In this document: one piece after another, positions 8,415 to 16,366 of the stretch
Position numbering within the stretch: position 1 is the first letter of the stretch
Layout of the letters: every line of letters starts with the position of its first letter
Source of the DNA: Burkholderia sp. HI2500
GTDB lineage: Bacteria > Pseudomonadota > Gammaproteobacteria > Burkholderiales > Burkholderiaceae
Direction: 5' to 3'
Length of the DNA: 64,000 bases
Assembly: GCF_002223055.1 (NCBI RefSeq)
Contig: NZ_NKFL01000004.1
Coordinates: 310,001 to 374,000, forward strand
Made by a program: the position numbers and the translations under genes
Notes under the pieces: generated by a model
Databases searched by the model: none
The model's input: the letters and a program-made list of their open reading frames with translations, nothing else
Told to the model about the DNA's origin: nothing

Positions 8415-8804
8415 TCACGGCTTGCCGCGGAACAGTTCGCGGTCTTTCTCGAGTTCGGCGAGCGTCGCCTCGAATACGGTCGGCGCGTCGCGCAGGCCCG
8501 AGCGGGCCTTCAGTGCGCATGCGATCCCGCCCGCGGCATACAGCGCGGTGATCGCCGCGAGCGACTGCCAGCGGTAGGTATCCCAGAACGCGATCGCGAT
8601 GAGTACGGTCAGGCTGATGAGCGCCATCGTGGCGAGCATCATCGCGGCGAGCCCGAGGAACAGCACGCCCATCAGGCGCTCCTTCTCCTCGGCGAGCTCG
8701 ATGCCCACCAGTTCGAGGCGCGTTTGCAGAAGGCCGATCGCGGAGCCGACGAGGCGGCGCAGCGGTCCTTGGCCGGACGGCTGCGAGGTGGTGTCTGTCG
8801 TCAT
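8415..8804 (-). CDS. Phage-holin-family (DUF1469/YqjE-like) membrane protein
   Basis: 129 aa with an amphipathic N-terminus (LLQTRLELVGIELAEEKERL, about 25-44), two adjacent membrane segments at about 45-70 and 80-102, and a charged C-terminus. This pattern is the Actinobacteriophage holin-X/DUF1469 or YqjE family, which in proteobacteria is chromosomal and not phage linked. It is paired with a YqjD/ElaB-like protein (8928-9230), as yqjD-yqjE in E. coli, whose products associate with the inner membrane and ribosomes in stationary phase. That role is inferred. Confidence 0.75.
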   Translation of the reverse strand: MTTDTTSQPSGQGPLRRLVGSAIGLLQTRLELVGIELAEEKERLMGVLFLGLAAMMLATMALISLTVLIAIAFWDTYRWQSLAAITALYAAGGIACALKARSGLRDAPTVFEATLAELEKDRELFRGKP

Positions 8805-8839
8805 GGGTGAGGTGCGTGCGCGTGCAGTGTGCAGCTAGG

Positions 8840-8872
8840 ACAAAGCCGGCCGGCGGAAACCGCCGGCTGGCT
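8840..8872 (-). terminator. Rho-independent terminator after the DUF883 gene
   Basis: On the minus strand a 13-bp stem (8844-8856 with 8860-8872, loop of three bases, one G-T pair) is followed by CTTTGTCC. The T-run is short, so termination may be partial, allowing read-through into the DUF1469 gene. Confidence 0.45.
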
Positions 8873-8927
8873 TCGACGCCCGCAGGCCGCGCGACGCGGC
8901 CAACGGCACGAAACGGCGCAGAGCGCG

Positions 8928-9230
8928 TTACTTGCGGTTGATCAGCAGGCCGATCAGCACGCCCACGCCGGCGGCAACGCCGATCGACGTCCACGGATGC
9001 TCGTGCACGTAGTCGTCGGTCGCGCGTGCGGCCTTCTTGCCTTTCTCGACCACCACGACCTGGACGTCGGCCGCCTTTTCCTTGGCCTGCTTGAGGCGCG
9101 ACATGGCTTTCTCGCGCAGCTCGGCCGCACGGTCGCCCGTGCTGCTCGCAGCTTGCTTGAGCAGGTCTTCGGCGTCCGAGAGAACGGTTTTGATATCCGA
9201 CATCAGTTTCTCCTTGTTGATTTCCGACAT
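8928..9230 (-). CDS. DUF883 (ElaB/YqjD-like) membrane-anchored protein
   Basis: 100 aa. The first 75 residues are charged and helical with a heptad-like pattern (DIKTVLSDAEDLLKQAA, REKAMSRLKQAKEKA); a single C-terminal membrane segment follows (WTSIGVAAGVGVLIGLLINRK). This is the DUF883 architecture of ElaB/YqjD, tail-anchored inner-membrane proteins that bind ribosomes in stationary phase. AAGGGAG 6 nt upstream selects the ATG at 9230 over the in-frame start at 9266. It is first of three minus-strand genes and divergent from the peroxiredoxin gene. Confidence 0.8.
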   Translation of the reverse strand: MSEINKEKLMSDIKTVLSDAEDLLKQAASSTGDRAAELREKAMSRLKQAKEKAADVQVVVVEKGKKAARATDDYVHEHPWTSIGVAAGVGVLIGLLINRK

Positions 9231-9548
9231 TGCAACTCCCTTCGTGCTGTCATGCTGCAGGTTCATATCCTAGCGAAACGCCTGCCTGCTGGCGAGCCGG
9301 GAAGACACACGGTGGCGGTGCAAGACTGCATGGTAAACGACTCGCAATCATGAACAGAGCGACAAACGGGTTGAAAAGTTTCCCTTTTGGCCGGTTGTCC
9401 CGCCCCGACACCAGGCAAAAATGACAAAAAAGTATGAATATCAAACGGAATAATCGTTCGCATGCCCCATTGCTTCCCGTAAGCTGACAGACTTTCCCGC
9501 GCCGATCCGGGCGCGGTTTCAACCAGCATCGTTCGAGGAGGGAACATC
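9231..9548. other. Divergent intergenic region upstream of DUF883 and peroxiredoxin genes
   Basis: The 318 bp contain no gene. The half nearest the peroxiredoxin gene (about 9360-9470) is AT-rich compared with the surroundings and probably holds its promoter, but no convincing -35/-10 pair or OxyR-like dyad could be fixed by eye. Confidence 0.5.
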
Positions 9549-10187
9549 ATGAGTCTGCGTCTTGGCGACATCGCACCGGATTTCGAGCAGGAATCGAGCC
9601 TGGGCCCGATCAAGTTTCACGAATGGCTCGGCAACAGCTGGGGCGTCCTGTTCTCCCATCCGGCCGACTACACGCCGGTGTGCACGACCGAACTCGGGCT
9701 GACCTCGAAGCTGAAGGGCGAATTCGAGAAACGCAATGTAAAAGTGATCGCGCTGTCGGTCGACGGTGTCGAGTCGCACAAGGGCTGGATCAACGACATC
9801 AACGATACGCAGTCGACGGTCGTCGGCTTCCCGATCATCGCCGATGCGGACCGCAAGGTTTCGCAGCTGTACGACATGATCCATCCGAACGCGAACGAAA
9901 CGCTGACGGTGCGTTCGCTGTTCGTGATCGACCCGAACAAGAAGGTGCGGCTCACCATCACGTATCCGGCCAGCACGGGCCGCAACTTCGACGAAGTGCT
10001 GCGCGTGATCGACTCGCTGCAACTGACCGACAACTACAAGGTCGCGACGCCCGGCAACTGGAAGGATGGCGACGACGTCGTGATCGTCCCGTCGCTGCAG
10101 GATCCGGAAGAGCTGAAGAAACGCTTCCCGAAGGGCTTCAACGCGGTGCGTCCGTATCTGCGCCTCACGCCGCAGCCGAACAAGTAA
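9549..10187 (+). CDS. 1-Cys peroxiredoxin (Prx6 family)
   Basis: 212 aa. The peroxidatic Cys45 lies in the active-site motif HPADYTPVCTTE (37-48). There is no other cysteine in the protein, so it is a true 1-Cys enzyme that reduces peroxides and needs an outside thiol partner. The long C-terminal extension (beyond about 160) is the Prx6 dimerisation region. GAGGAGGGA lies shortly upstream of the ATG and sets the start. It is a single-gene unit ended by a strong terminator. Likely cytoplasmic and induced under oxidative or starvation stress. Confidence 0.93.
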   Translation: MSLRLGDIAPDFEQESSLGPIKFHEWLGNSWGVLFSHPADYTPVCTTELGLTSKLKGEFEKRNVKVIALSVDGVESHKGWINDINDTQSTVVGFPIIADADRKVSQLYDMIHPNANETLTVRSLFVIDPNKKVRLTITYPASTGRNFDEVLRVIDSLQLTDNYKVATPGNWKDGDDVVIVPSLQDPEELKKRFPKGFNAVRPYLRLTPQPNK

Positions 10188-10248
10188 GCATCGGCTGCAG
10201 AGGAACGCGCTACCGGGCCGGCGGCCTGGTGCGCGGATCCGATGAAAA

Positions 10249-10282
10249 ACGGCCCGCCCGGCATGACTGCCGGGCGGGCCGT
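10249..10282. terminator. Bidirectional rho-independent terminator
   Basis: A perfect 15-bp GC-rich stem (10249-10263 with 10268-10282, loop TGAC) has an A-run on its left side and GTCTTTTG on its right. It lies between the convergent peroxiredoxin and gcdH genes and can serve both. Confidence 0.85.
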
Positions 10283-10337
10283 GTCTTTTGCGCGAGCATG
10301 GCGCGGCGTGCTTGCCGCGCTCGCCGCATCCGGACGA

Positions 10338-11525
10338 TCAGAAGAATGCCTGGATGCCCGTCTGCGCGCGGCCGAGGATCAGTGCGTGGATGTCGTGCGT
10401 GCCTTCGTACGTGTTGACCACTTCGAGGTTCACGAGGTGGCGCGCGACGCCGAATTCGTCGGAGATACCGTTGCCGCCGAGCATGTCGCGCGCGAGTCGT
10501 GCGATGTCGAGCGCCTTGCCGCACGAGTTGCGCTTCATGATCGACGTGATCTCGACGGCCGCCGTGCCTTCGTCCTTCATCCGGCCGAGGCGCAGCACGC
10601 CTTGCAGGCCGAGGGTGATTTCGGTCTGCATGTCGGCGAGCTTCTTCTGGATCAGCTGGTTCGCGGCGAGCGGCCGGCCGAACTGCTGGCGGTCGAGCAC
10701 GTACTGGCGCGCGGTGTGCCAGCAGGACTCGGCGGCGCCGAGCGCGCCCCATGCGATCCCGTAGCGCGCCGAGTTCAGGCACGTGAACGGGCCGCGCAGG
10801 CCGCTCACGTTCGGCATCAGGTTCTCTTCCGGTACGAACACCTCGTCGAGGACGATCTCACCGGTGATCGACGCGCGCAGCCCGACCTTGCCGTGGATCG
10901 CGGGCGCCGACAGGCCTTTCCAGCCTTTCTCGAGGATGAAGCCGCGGATCGCGTCCTTGCCGTTCTCTTCGAGCTTCGCCCACACGACGAACACGTCGGC
11001 GATCGGCGAGTTGGTGATCCACATCTTCGCGCCGGACAGCGAGTAGCCGCCGGGCACTTTTTTCGCGCGGGTGACCATGCTGCCCGGATCGGAGCCGTGG
11101 TTCGGCTCGGTCAGCCCGAAGCAGCCGATCCATTCGCCGGTGGCGAGTTTCGGCAGGTACTTCTGCTTCTGCGCGTCGGAGCCGAATTCGTAGATCGGGA
11201 CCATCACGAGCGACGACTGCACGGACATCATCGACCGGTAGCCCGAATCGACGCGCTCGACTTCGCGGGCGATCAGGCCGTAGCTCACGTAGTTGAGGCC
11301 GGGGCCGCCGTATTCCTCGGGAATCGTCGGGCCGAGCAGGCCGACTTCGCCCATCTCGCGGAAGATTTCGGCGTCGGTGCGTTCGTGGCGGAACGCTTCG
11401 GTGACGCGCGGTGCGAGCTTGTCCTGCGCGTACGCCTGCGCGGCATCACGCACCATCCGCTCTTCTTCGGTCAGTTGCTGGTCGAGCAGCAGCGGATCGT
11501 CCCAATGAAAAGTTGCAGCACTCAT
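10338..11525 (-). CDS. gcdH: Glutaryl-CoA dehydrogenase
   Basis: 395 aa acyl-CoA dehydrogenase. The catalytic base is Glu374 in [20 protein letters not shown], the stretch that marks the glutaryl-CoA branch of the family. The FAD-binding [17 protein letters not shown] region is intact. It oxidises and decarboxylates glutaryl-CoA to crotonyl-CoA in lysine, tryptophan and dicarboxylate breakdown, passing electrons to ETF. AGGAGA about 8 nt upstream supports the ATG at 11525. It is divergent from an IclR-type gene; a 49-bp tandem hairpin repeat starts 15 nt upstream of its start codon. Confidence 0.92.
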   Translation of the reverse strand: MSAATFHWDDPLLLDQQLTEEERMVRDAAQAYAQDKLAPRVTEAFRHERTDAEIFREMGEVGLLGPTIPEEYGGPGLNYVSYGLIAREVERVDSGYRSMMSVQSSLVMVPIYEFGSDAQKQKYLPKLATGEWIGCFGLTEPNHGSDPGSMVTRAKKVPGGYSLSGAKMWITNSPIADVFVVWAKLEENGKDAIRGFILEKGWKGLSAPAIHGKVGLRASITGEIVLDEVFVPEENLMPNVSGLRGPFTCLNSARYGIAWGALGAAESCWHTARQYVLDRQQFGRPLAANQLIQKKLADMQTEITLGLQGVLRLGRMKDEGTAAVEITSIMKRNSCGKALDIARLARDMLGGNGISDEFGVARHLVNLEVVNTYEGTHDIHALILGRAQTGIQAFF

Positions 11526-11540
11526 CGTCTCATCTCCTGT

Positions 11541-11638
11541 CGACCCGAGTTAGCGCTAAAGCGCTAACTCGGGTCCCATGCTTCGCGGTCGACCCGAGTT
11601 AGCGCTTTAGCGCGTACTCGGATCCCATGCTTTGCGGT
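11541..11638. repeat. Two tandem copies of a 49-bp hairpin repeat
   Basis: Copy 1 (11541-11589) and copy 2 (11590-11638) are directly adjacent and differ at only a few positions. Copy 1 contains a perfect 15-bp inverted repeat (11542-11556 with 11561-11575, loop TAAA; core GTTAGCGC/GCGCTAAC). Copy 2 has the same arms with mismatches. There is no T-run after either hairpin, so they do not look like terminators. They lie in the gcdH leader and could be a REP-like element or a protein-binding site. Confidence 0.85.
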
Positions 11639-11687
11639 CAGTCCCTGATTCAGTCGGGTTTGTTGCCTGAGAGTTTGCTTGACGGAA

Positions 11688-11704
11688 GTTCCGCTGTGCG
11701 GAAC
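11688..11704. promoter_or_regulatory. Candidate IclR-family operator
   Basis: GTTCCGC-TGT-GCGGAAC is a perfect 7-3-7 dyad, 35 bp upstream of the IclR-type start. Odd-spaced dyads of this size with TTCCG half-sites are typical for IclR regulators, so autoregulation and control of the divergent gcdH are likely. This is inferred from position and symmetry only. Confidence 0.55.
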
Positions 11705-11738
11705 AATGTTTTGCAAATCGAACCCAGTGTAGCACCAG

Positions 11739-12530
11739 ATGACACTTTCAACCATCGACGAAACCACGATCGACGAACGCAAGTTCGTCGTCGCGCTCGC
11801 GCGCGGTCTCGACCTGCTGCGCGCATTCCGGCCCGGGGAGACGATGCTCGGCAACCGCGACTTCGCGGAGCGCACGGGGCTGCCGAAGGCGACGGTGAAC
11901 CGGCTCGCCTACACGCTGACCGTGCTCGGCTACCTGCGTTACGACGAGACGCTCGGAAAGTATGCGCTCGACGCCGGCGTGCTGTCGCTCGGCTACGCGC
12001 TGCTGTCGGGCTCGGGCACGATCGACCTCGCGCGGCCGCACATGCAGGCGCTCGCGCGCGACATCGGCGCGGCCGTGTCGCTCGGCTGCCGCGACGGGCT
12101 CGACATGATCTACCTGGAGACGATCCGCAGCGAGACCGCGCTGACGCTCGGGCTCGCGCCCGGTTCGCGGCTGTCGATGCTGACGAGCTCGATGGGGCGC
12201 GCGTACCTGGCCGTGCAGCCGGAAGACGTGCGCCGCGCGCTTTATGCGGAGCTGCATCGTGCGGCCGGCGGCGCGGCCGACGCCGATGCGCTCGTCGCCG
12301 CCGCGCAGCAGGCGGTGGCCGAGTTCTCGGCGGGTGGCTGCTGCTATTCGTTCAGGGCGTGGCACATGGACGTCAACGCGGCGGCCGCCCCGTTTCGCGA
12401 GCCGCGCGAGGGGCGCTGGCTGATCCTGAGCTGCAGCGGCCCTGCATCGTCGATGGACGAGGACGTGTTCCGTACGCAGGTCGGGCCGAAGCTGAAGGCG
12501 CTCGCGCAGCGGCTCGGGCAGACGGCCTGA
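11739..12530 (+). CDS. IclR-family transcriptional regulator
   Basis: 263 aa. The N-terminal winged helix-turn-helix spans about residues 15-75 (ARGLDLLRAFRPGE, GLPKATVNRLAYTL); the C-terminal effector domain follows, with GLDMIYLETIRS and a Cys-containing GGCCYSF segment. The effector of such proteins is usually an organic acid or aromatic acid. Divergent position to gcdH suggests control of glutarate/lysine breakdown. A 17-bp dyad upstream is the likely operator. The Shine-Dalgarno is weak. Confidence 0.9.
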   Translation: MTLSTIDETTIDERKFVVALARGLDLLRAFRPGETMLGNRDFAERTGLPKATVNRLAYTLTVLGYLRYDETLGKYALDAGVLSLGYALLSGSGTIDLARPHMQALARDIGAAVSLGCRDGLDMIYLETIRSETALTLGLAPGSRLSMLTSSMGRAYLAVQPEDVRRALYAELHRAAGGAADADALVAAAQQAVAEFSAGGCCYSFRAWHMDVNAAAAPFREPREGRWLILSCSGPASSMDEDVFRTQVGPKLKALAQRLGQTA

Positions 12531-12661
12531 GCGACGGGCGCGCGCGGTAGGGGGCGTCGCCGGTACGGTCGGCAGCGCCCGAGCGTGACACCGCCGCCGG
12601 TTGTGTCACGGACGAACCGCGCGCATGATCGTTCGCCAGCTCACCGACGAAGAGGCTTGCC

Positions 12662-13072
12662 ATGTCTCACGCAGAATCGATGGAAGGCGGATGCGCATGT
12701 GGCGCGATCCGGTACCGGATCACCCATGTTCCGGCCGACGCCGGTTTTTGCCACTGCCGGCTCTGTCAGCGCACGACCGGCGCGGCGGTCGTCGCGTCGG
12801 CATCGGTGCCGATCGACGCGTTCGAATACCTGCAAGGTGAGCCGACGGTGTATGCGTCGAGCGCGTGGGGCGAGCGGCGCTTCTGCGGCCGTTGCGGCGC
12901 GCAGCTCGAATACCGGCTCAGTGATGCGCCCAGGACGGTCGAGATCAATTACGCGACGCTCGACGAGCCGTTGCGGCTACGTCCGGCCTGGCATGTCTGG
13001 TATGGGGATCGCTTCCCGGGCATCGAGATCGACGACGATCTGCCCAAGTACGATGACGGTGGAAGGGCGTAA
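12662..13072 (+). CDS. GFA-family zinc protein (Gfa/CENP-V fold)
   Basis: 136 aa. Seven cysteines fit the zinc sites of the glutathione-dependent formaldehyde-activating (GFA) fold: Cys11 and Cys13, then Cys30, Cys32 and Cys35, then Cys75 and Cys78. The family was named for S-hydroxymethylglutathione synthase, but most members have unknown substrates. It stands alone, 131 bp after the IclR gene and convergent with the EAL-like gene. No formaldehyde dehydrogenase gene is nearby, so a formaldehyde role should not be assumed. Confidence 0.88.
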   Translation: MSHAESMEGGCACGAIRYRITHVPADAGFCHCRLCQRTTGAAVVASASVPIDAFEYLQGEPTVYASSAWGERRFCGRCGAQLEYRLSDAPRTVEINYATLDEPLRLRPAWHVWYGDRFPGIEIDDDLPKYDDGGRA

Positions 13073-13277
13073 GCGGTAGGTCACCGCCGACATCGACCGT
13101 GCCGGAAGCGAGGCGCGCGCGTTCCCGCTAAGCCGGTCTTTCCACGAGGCCGGCAACCGCCGGCCGGACCTGGGACGACGGGGCGAGCCAGGCGGCCCGA
13201 TCCCCACGTCACATCACCTGCATTCCACTGTCGGCACGCGACGCCGCGCGTGTGCGAACCCCCTCATGCACCGAGGC

Positions 13278-14081
13278 TCAGGCCGTCACGACCTTCGCAA
13301 ACACGGGCCCCTGCATGAACCGGACGTCGTACTGGCGCAGCAGCTCGCACTGCGTTTCGTCGACGACGCCGTCGAAGATCAGCGGAATCCGCACGCGCTG
13401 CGCATACGCGACGAGCGCCTTGACCATCCCGTCACGCAACGCGATGCCCGCATCCATCTTGATGTAGTCCGGGCGCGCCATCTCCGATTCGACCGCGAGG
13501 ATGCGGCCCGGGTCCGGCAGCTTGTCGGCGACCTTGAAGCCGTGATGCTGATAGCTGCGCGTCAGGTAGCCGAGGAAGGTCTTGTGCGCGACCGCGACCG
13601 CCGGCAGCTCGATCACGATCCGCTCGGCCGGCAGCCCGAAGCGCTGCAGCACCGATGAGAAATGCTTGCCGTGGTCGTACTTCACGCTCTTCAGCAGCCG
13701 TTCGTGCACGCGCAGGAACAGCAGCCCATGGCGCTGCGCGCCAAAGAAATTGATCGCGTGCAGCGCACGCGACAGGCGGTCGATCGCGACGAGCGTCTGG
13801 TCGTCGACGGCCGAGTCGACCGGATCGTGCGGTGCGCCCGTGACGACCGTCACGGCCTGGAAGCCGAGCTCGTCGCCGTAGCGCTCGATCGCGTCGGCGA
13901 ACGACGTCGATTGCGGTGCGCCCGGCATCGTCACGTCGTAGATCGGTTCGTAGGCGCTGCCGAGCGTGCGCTCGGGCAGGTTCGCGCTTGCGGTGCCGCC
14001 ATCGGCGAGCGCGAGGTGATCCCGCAGATACGGCAGTTGCCCGGCACGGGCGACCAGCTCGGGAATGGTGGGCGGAATCAT
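13278..14081 (-). CDS. Degenerate EAL-domain protein
   Basis: 267 aa. The fold can be followed: AYEPIYDV (about 43-50) equals the AYQPIVD start of EAL domains, RIVIELPA, DYIKMD and FMQGPVF match later motifs. The catalytic signatures are missing: no EAL triplet, no DDFG, and GVVDE in place of EGVE. It is therefore probably inactive as a c-di-GMP phosphodiesterase and may act as a c-di-GMP or protein-binding module. No other domain is attached. There is no good Shine-Dalgarno sequence, and a terminator-like hairpin lies immediately upstream of the start. Confidence 0.8.
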   Translation of the reverse strand: MIPPTIPELVARAGQLPYLRDHLALADGGTASANLPERTLGSAYEPIYDVTMPGAPQSTSFADAIERYGDELGFQAVTVVTGAPHDPVDSAVDDQTLVAIDRLSRALHAINFFGAQRHGLLFLRVHERLLKSVKYDHGKHFSSVLQRFGLPAERIVIELPAVAVAHKTFLGYLTRSYQHHGFKVADKLPDPGRILAVESEMARPDYIKMDAGIALRDGMVKALVAYAQRVRIPLIFDGVVDETQCELLRQYDVRFMQGPVFAKVVTA

Positions 14082-14093
14082 CGGCGTAAGAAG

Positions 14094-14119
14094 GAAAAAC
14101 GGCGGCCGAACGGGCCGCC
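14094..14119 (-). terminator. Terminator-like hairpin just upstream of the EAL-like gene
   Basis: On the minus strand GGCGGCC/GGCCGCC arms (14101-14107 with 14113-14119) are followed by GTTTTTCC, then the ATG at 14081 about 12 nt later. It could be an attenuator in the leader or stop transcripts coming from upstream. Confidence 0.5.
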
Positions 14120-14219
14120 TCGTAGCTTGATATTAGCAGTGCCGGCCAAGCTCGGCTCGGCGTTTCGTTCATATGGTTATCCCGTCGTCGACGCTTCGCC
14201 TAGGGTTTACGTTGATTTC

Positions 14220-14249
14220 ACTATTCGTAATTGGTTTTACTATTCGTAA
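14220..14249. promoter_or_regulatory. Direct repeat ACTATTCGTAA (two copies), candidate operator
   Basis: The 11-mer occurs at 14220-14230 and 14239-14249, a 19-bp period (close to two helical turns), in an AT-rich island upstream of the aromatic operon. Placement and spacing suggest a regulator site or promoter elements; no regulator gene is adjacent. Confidence 0.45.
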
Positions 14250-14445
14250 ATCCAGGATTTGTCGCCGATCAAGAAATGCGGCATGCGGGCGCCGCGAAAC
14301 GGCGCCGTTCACGAATCAACAGGAAGCAAGGAGCGAGACGTGGCGGTTGACAGGAATGGCACGCGGGAGAGCGGCGCGGCGCGCCGGCAGGCGACGGACG
14401 GGAAGACGGGCGTGCCGGCCCGCGCCCGGCAGGGTTGAGGAGCGG

Positions 14446-16107
14446 ATGGCGACCATGAGCATCGATTACCAGACGCTGAAGTTCGAATACCGCCCGCGTG
14501 CACAGGACACGACCGTTCACCCGGTGATCGTCGTCGGCGCGGGCCCGGTGGGCCTCGCGGCCGCGATCGACCTCGCGCAGCAGGGCGTGAGCGTCGTGCT
14601 GCTCGACGACGACGACACGCTGTCGACCGGCTCGCGCGCGATCTGCTTCGCGAAGCGCACGCTCGAGATCTTCGACCGGCTCGGCTGCGGCGAGCGCTTC
14701 GTCGACAAGGGCGTGAGCTGGCACGTCGGCAAGGTGTTCCTGCAGGACGAGCAGCTGTACGCGTTCGACCTGCTGCCCGAGGAAGGGCATGCGCGCCCCG
14801 CGTTCATCAACCTGCAGCAGTACTACGTCGAAGGCTACCTGGCCGACCGCGCGTTCGAGCTGCCGAACATCGACATCCGCTGGAAGCACAAGGTCACGGG
14901 CATCGACCAGTCGGCCGAACACGCGGTGCTGACGATCGAAACGCCGGAGGGCGTCGCGACGCTGCGCGCGCAGTACGTGATCGCGGCCGACGGCTCGCGC
15001 AGCCCGATGCGCACGATGATGGGTCTCGAAAGCCACGGCCGCACGTTCAAGGACCGTTTCCTGATCGCCGACGTGAAGATGAAGGCGGAGTTTCCGACCG
15101 AGCGCTGGTTCTGGTTCGACCCGCCGTTTCACCCGAATCAGTCGGTGCTGCTGCATCGCCAGCCCGACAACGTATGGCGCATCGACTTCCAGCTCGGCTG
15201 GGATGCCGATCCCGTCGCCGAGAAGCAGCCGGAGCGCGTGATCCCGCGCGTGCGTGCGCTGCTCGGGCCGGACGTCGAGTTCGAGCTCGAATGGGTGAGT
15301 GTCTATACGTTCCGCTGCCAGCGGATGGAATCGTTCCGGCACGGCCGCGTGCTGTTCGCGGGCGATTCCGCGCACGGCGTGTCGCCGTTCGGCGCGCGCG
15401 GCGCGAACAGCGGCGTGCAGGACGCCGACAACCTCGCGTGGAAACTGAAACTCGTGCTCGACGGCCGCTCGGCCGACAGCCTGCTCGACACGTATGCGAG
15501 CGAGCGCGAGTTCGCGGCCGACGAGAACATCCGCAACTCGACGCGCTCGACCGACTTCATCACGCCGAAGAGCCCGGTATCGCGCGTGTTCCGCGACGCG
15601 ACGCTGAAGCTTGCGCGCGACTGCGAGTTCGCGCGCAAGCTCGTGAACAGCGGCCGCCTGTCGGTGCCGGCGGTGCTCGCCGATTCGCCGCTGAACACAC
15701 CGGACCGCAACGGCGACGCCTTCGCGGGCGCGATGCGGCCGGGCGCGGCGGCGGCCGATGCGCCGGTGCGTGCGCAGGGCGCGTCGGGCTGGCTGCTGCA
15801 GCATCTGGGCAGCGGCTTCACCGGCGTGCTGTTCGGGTTGCCGGGCGATGCGGCCGCGCTCGCGCAGGCGCTCGACGGCCTCGCGCTGCCGGTGCGGCCC
15901 GTGCTCGTCGTGCCGGCCGGTCACGCGCAAGCGGTCGCGGGTGTCGTCGTCGTGGAGGATGTCGACGGCTTCGCCGCGCAACGCTACGACGCGAAGCCCG
16001 GCACGTTCTACCTGCTGCGTCCCGACCAGCACGTGTGCGCGCGCACGCGCACGCTCGACCGTCAGGCGCTGGCCGACGCACTGGCGCGCGCGACCTGCGC
16101 ACGCTGA
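14446..16107 (+). CDS. FAD-dependent aromatic hydroxylase (probable 3-hydroxyphenylacetate 6-hydroxylase type)
   Basis: 553 aa class A flavoprotein hydroxylase related to MhpA/PheA. Motifs: GAGPVG (31-36) for FAD, and the GD motif AGDSAHGVSPFGARG in the middle; the C-terminal region is thioredoxin-like as in phenol hydroxylases. It heads an operon with a 76-aa DUF2783 gene, an aromatic-acid transporter, hmgA and fahA, so its product is probably homogentisate. The Pseudomonas putida MhaA/MhaB system, a flavoprotein plus a small coupling protein making homogentisate from 3-hydroxyphenylacetate, is the best parallel. GAGGAG precedes the ATG at 14446; ATG 14455 is an alternative start. Confidence 0.82.
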   Translation: MATMSIDYQTLKFEYRPRAQDTTVHPVIVVGAGPVGLAAAIDLAQQGVSVVLLDDDDTLSTGSRAICFAKRTLEIFDRLGCGERFVDKGVSWHVGKVFLQDEQLYAFDLLPEEGHARPAFINLQQYYVEGYLADRAFELPNIDIRWKHKVTGIDQSAEHAVLTIETPEGVATLRAQYVIAADGSRSPMRTMMGLESHGRTFKDRFLIADVKMKAEFPTERWFWFDPPFHPNQSVLLHRQPDNVWRIDFQLGWDADPVAEKQPERVIPRVRALLGPDVEFELEWVSVYTFRCQRMESFRHGRVLFAGDSAHGVSPFGARGANSGVQDADNLAWKLKLVLDGRSADSLLDTYASEREFAADENIRNSTRSTDFITPKSPVSRVFRDATLKLARDCEFARKLVNSGRLSVPAVLADSPLNTPDRNGDAFAGAMRPGAAAADAPVRAQGASGWLLQHLGSGFTGVLFGLPGDAAALAQALDGLALPVRPVLVVPAGHAQAVAGVVVVEDVDGFAAQRYDAKPGTFYLLRPDQHVCARTRTLDRQALADALARATCAR

Positions 16108-16135
16108 AAACGATAAAGACACCGGAGACTCCGTC

Positions 16136-16366
16136 ATGCCCCCACTCGACACCCGCCCGCGCCTGGCTGATCCGGACGCGTTCTACGAAGCGCTGATCGA
16201 CATGCATCGCGACCTGTCCGACGCCGACAGCCAGCTCGTCAACGCGAAGCTGATCCTGCTGCTCGCGAACCAGATCGGCGACGCCGACGTGCTGCGCGAA
16301 GCGATGGCGCTCGCGCGCCAGGGCGTGACGCCGCCCGTGCATCCGGCCGCCGAGGTGACGCAATGA
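16136..16366 (+). CDS. DUF2783 small protein, probable coupling partner of the hydroxylase
   Basis: 76 aa, acidic and helical (DAFYEALIDMHRDLSDADSQ, NAKLILLLANQIGD). It starts 28 nt after the hydroxylase and overlaps the transporter start by 4 nt (ATGA). A GGAG sits 8 nt before the ATG. DUF2783 proteins are regularly found beside this hydroxylase type. By analogy with the small MhaB coupling protein of the 3-hydroxyphenylacetate 6-hydroxylase it may couple NADH use to hydroxylation; this is inference from size and position. It is too short to show a known fold by eye. Confidence 0.8.
   Translation: MPPLDTRPRLADPDAFYEALIDMHRDLSDADSQLVNAKLILLLANQIGDADVLREAMALARQGVTPPVHPAAEVTQ

Larger units (their letters stand above)
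14082..14445. other. Divergent intergenic region, EAL-like gene / aromatic operon
   Basis: 364 bp without a gene. It holds a terminator-like hairpin next to the EAL-like start (14094-14119), an AT-rich stretch at about 14205-14260 with two direct copies of ACTATTCGTAA, and the leader of the flavin hydroxylase gene. Confidence 0.6.

Noticed and set aside
8415..8804. Phage lysis gene (holin)
   Set aside because: The DUF1469 family is chromosomal in proteobacteria and there are no phage genes around it.
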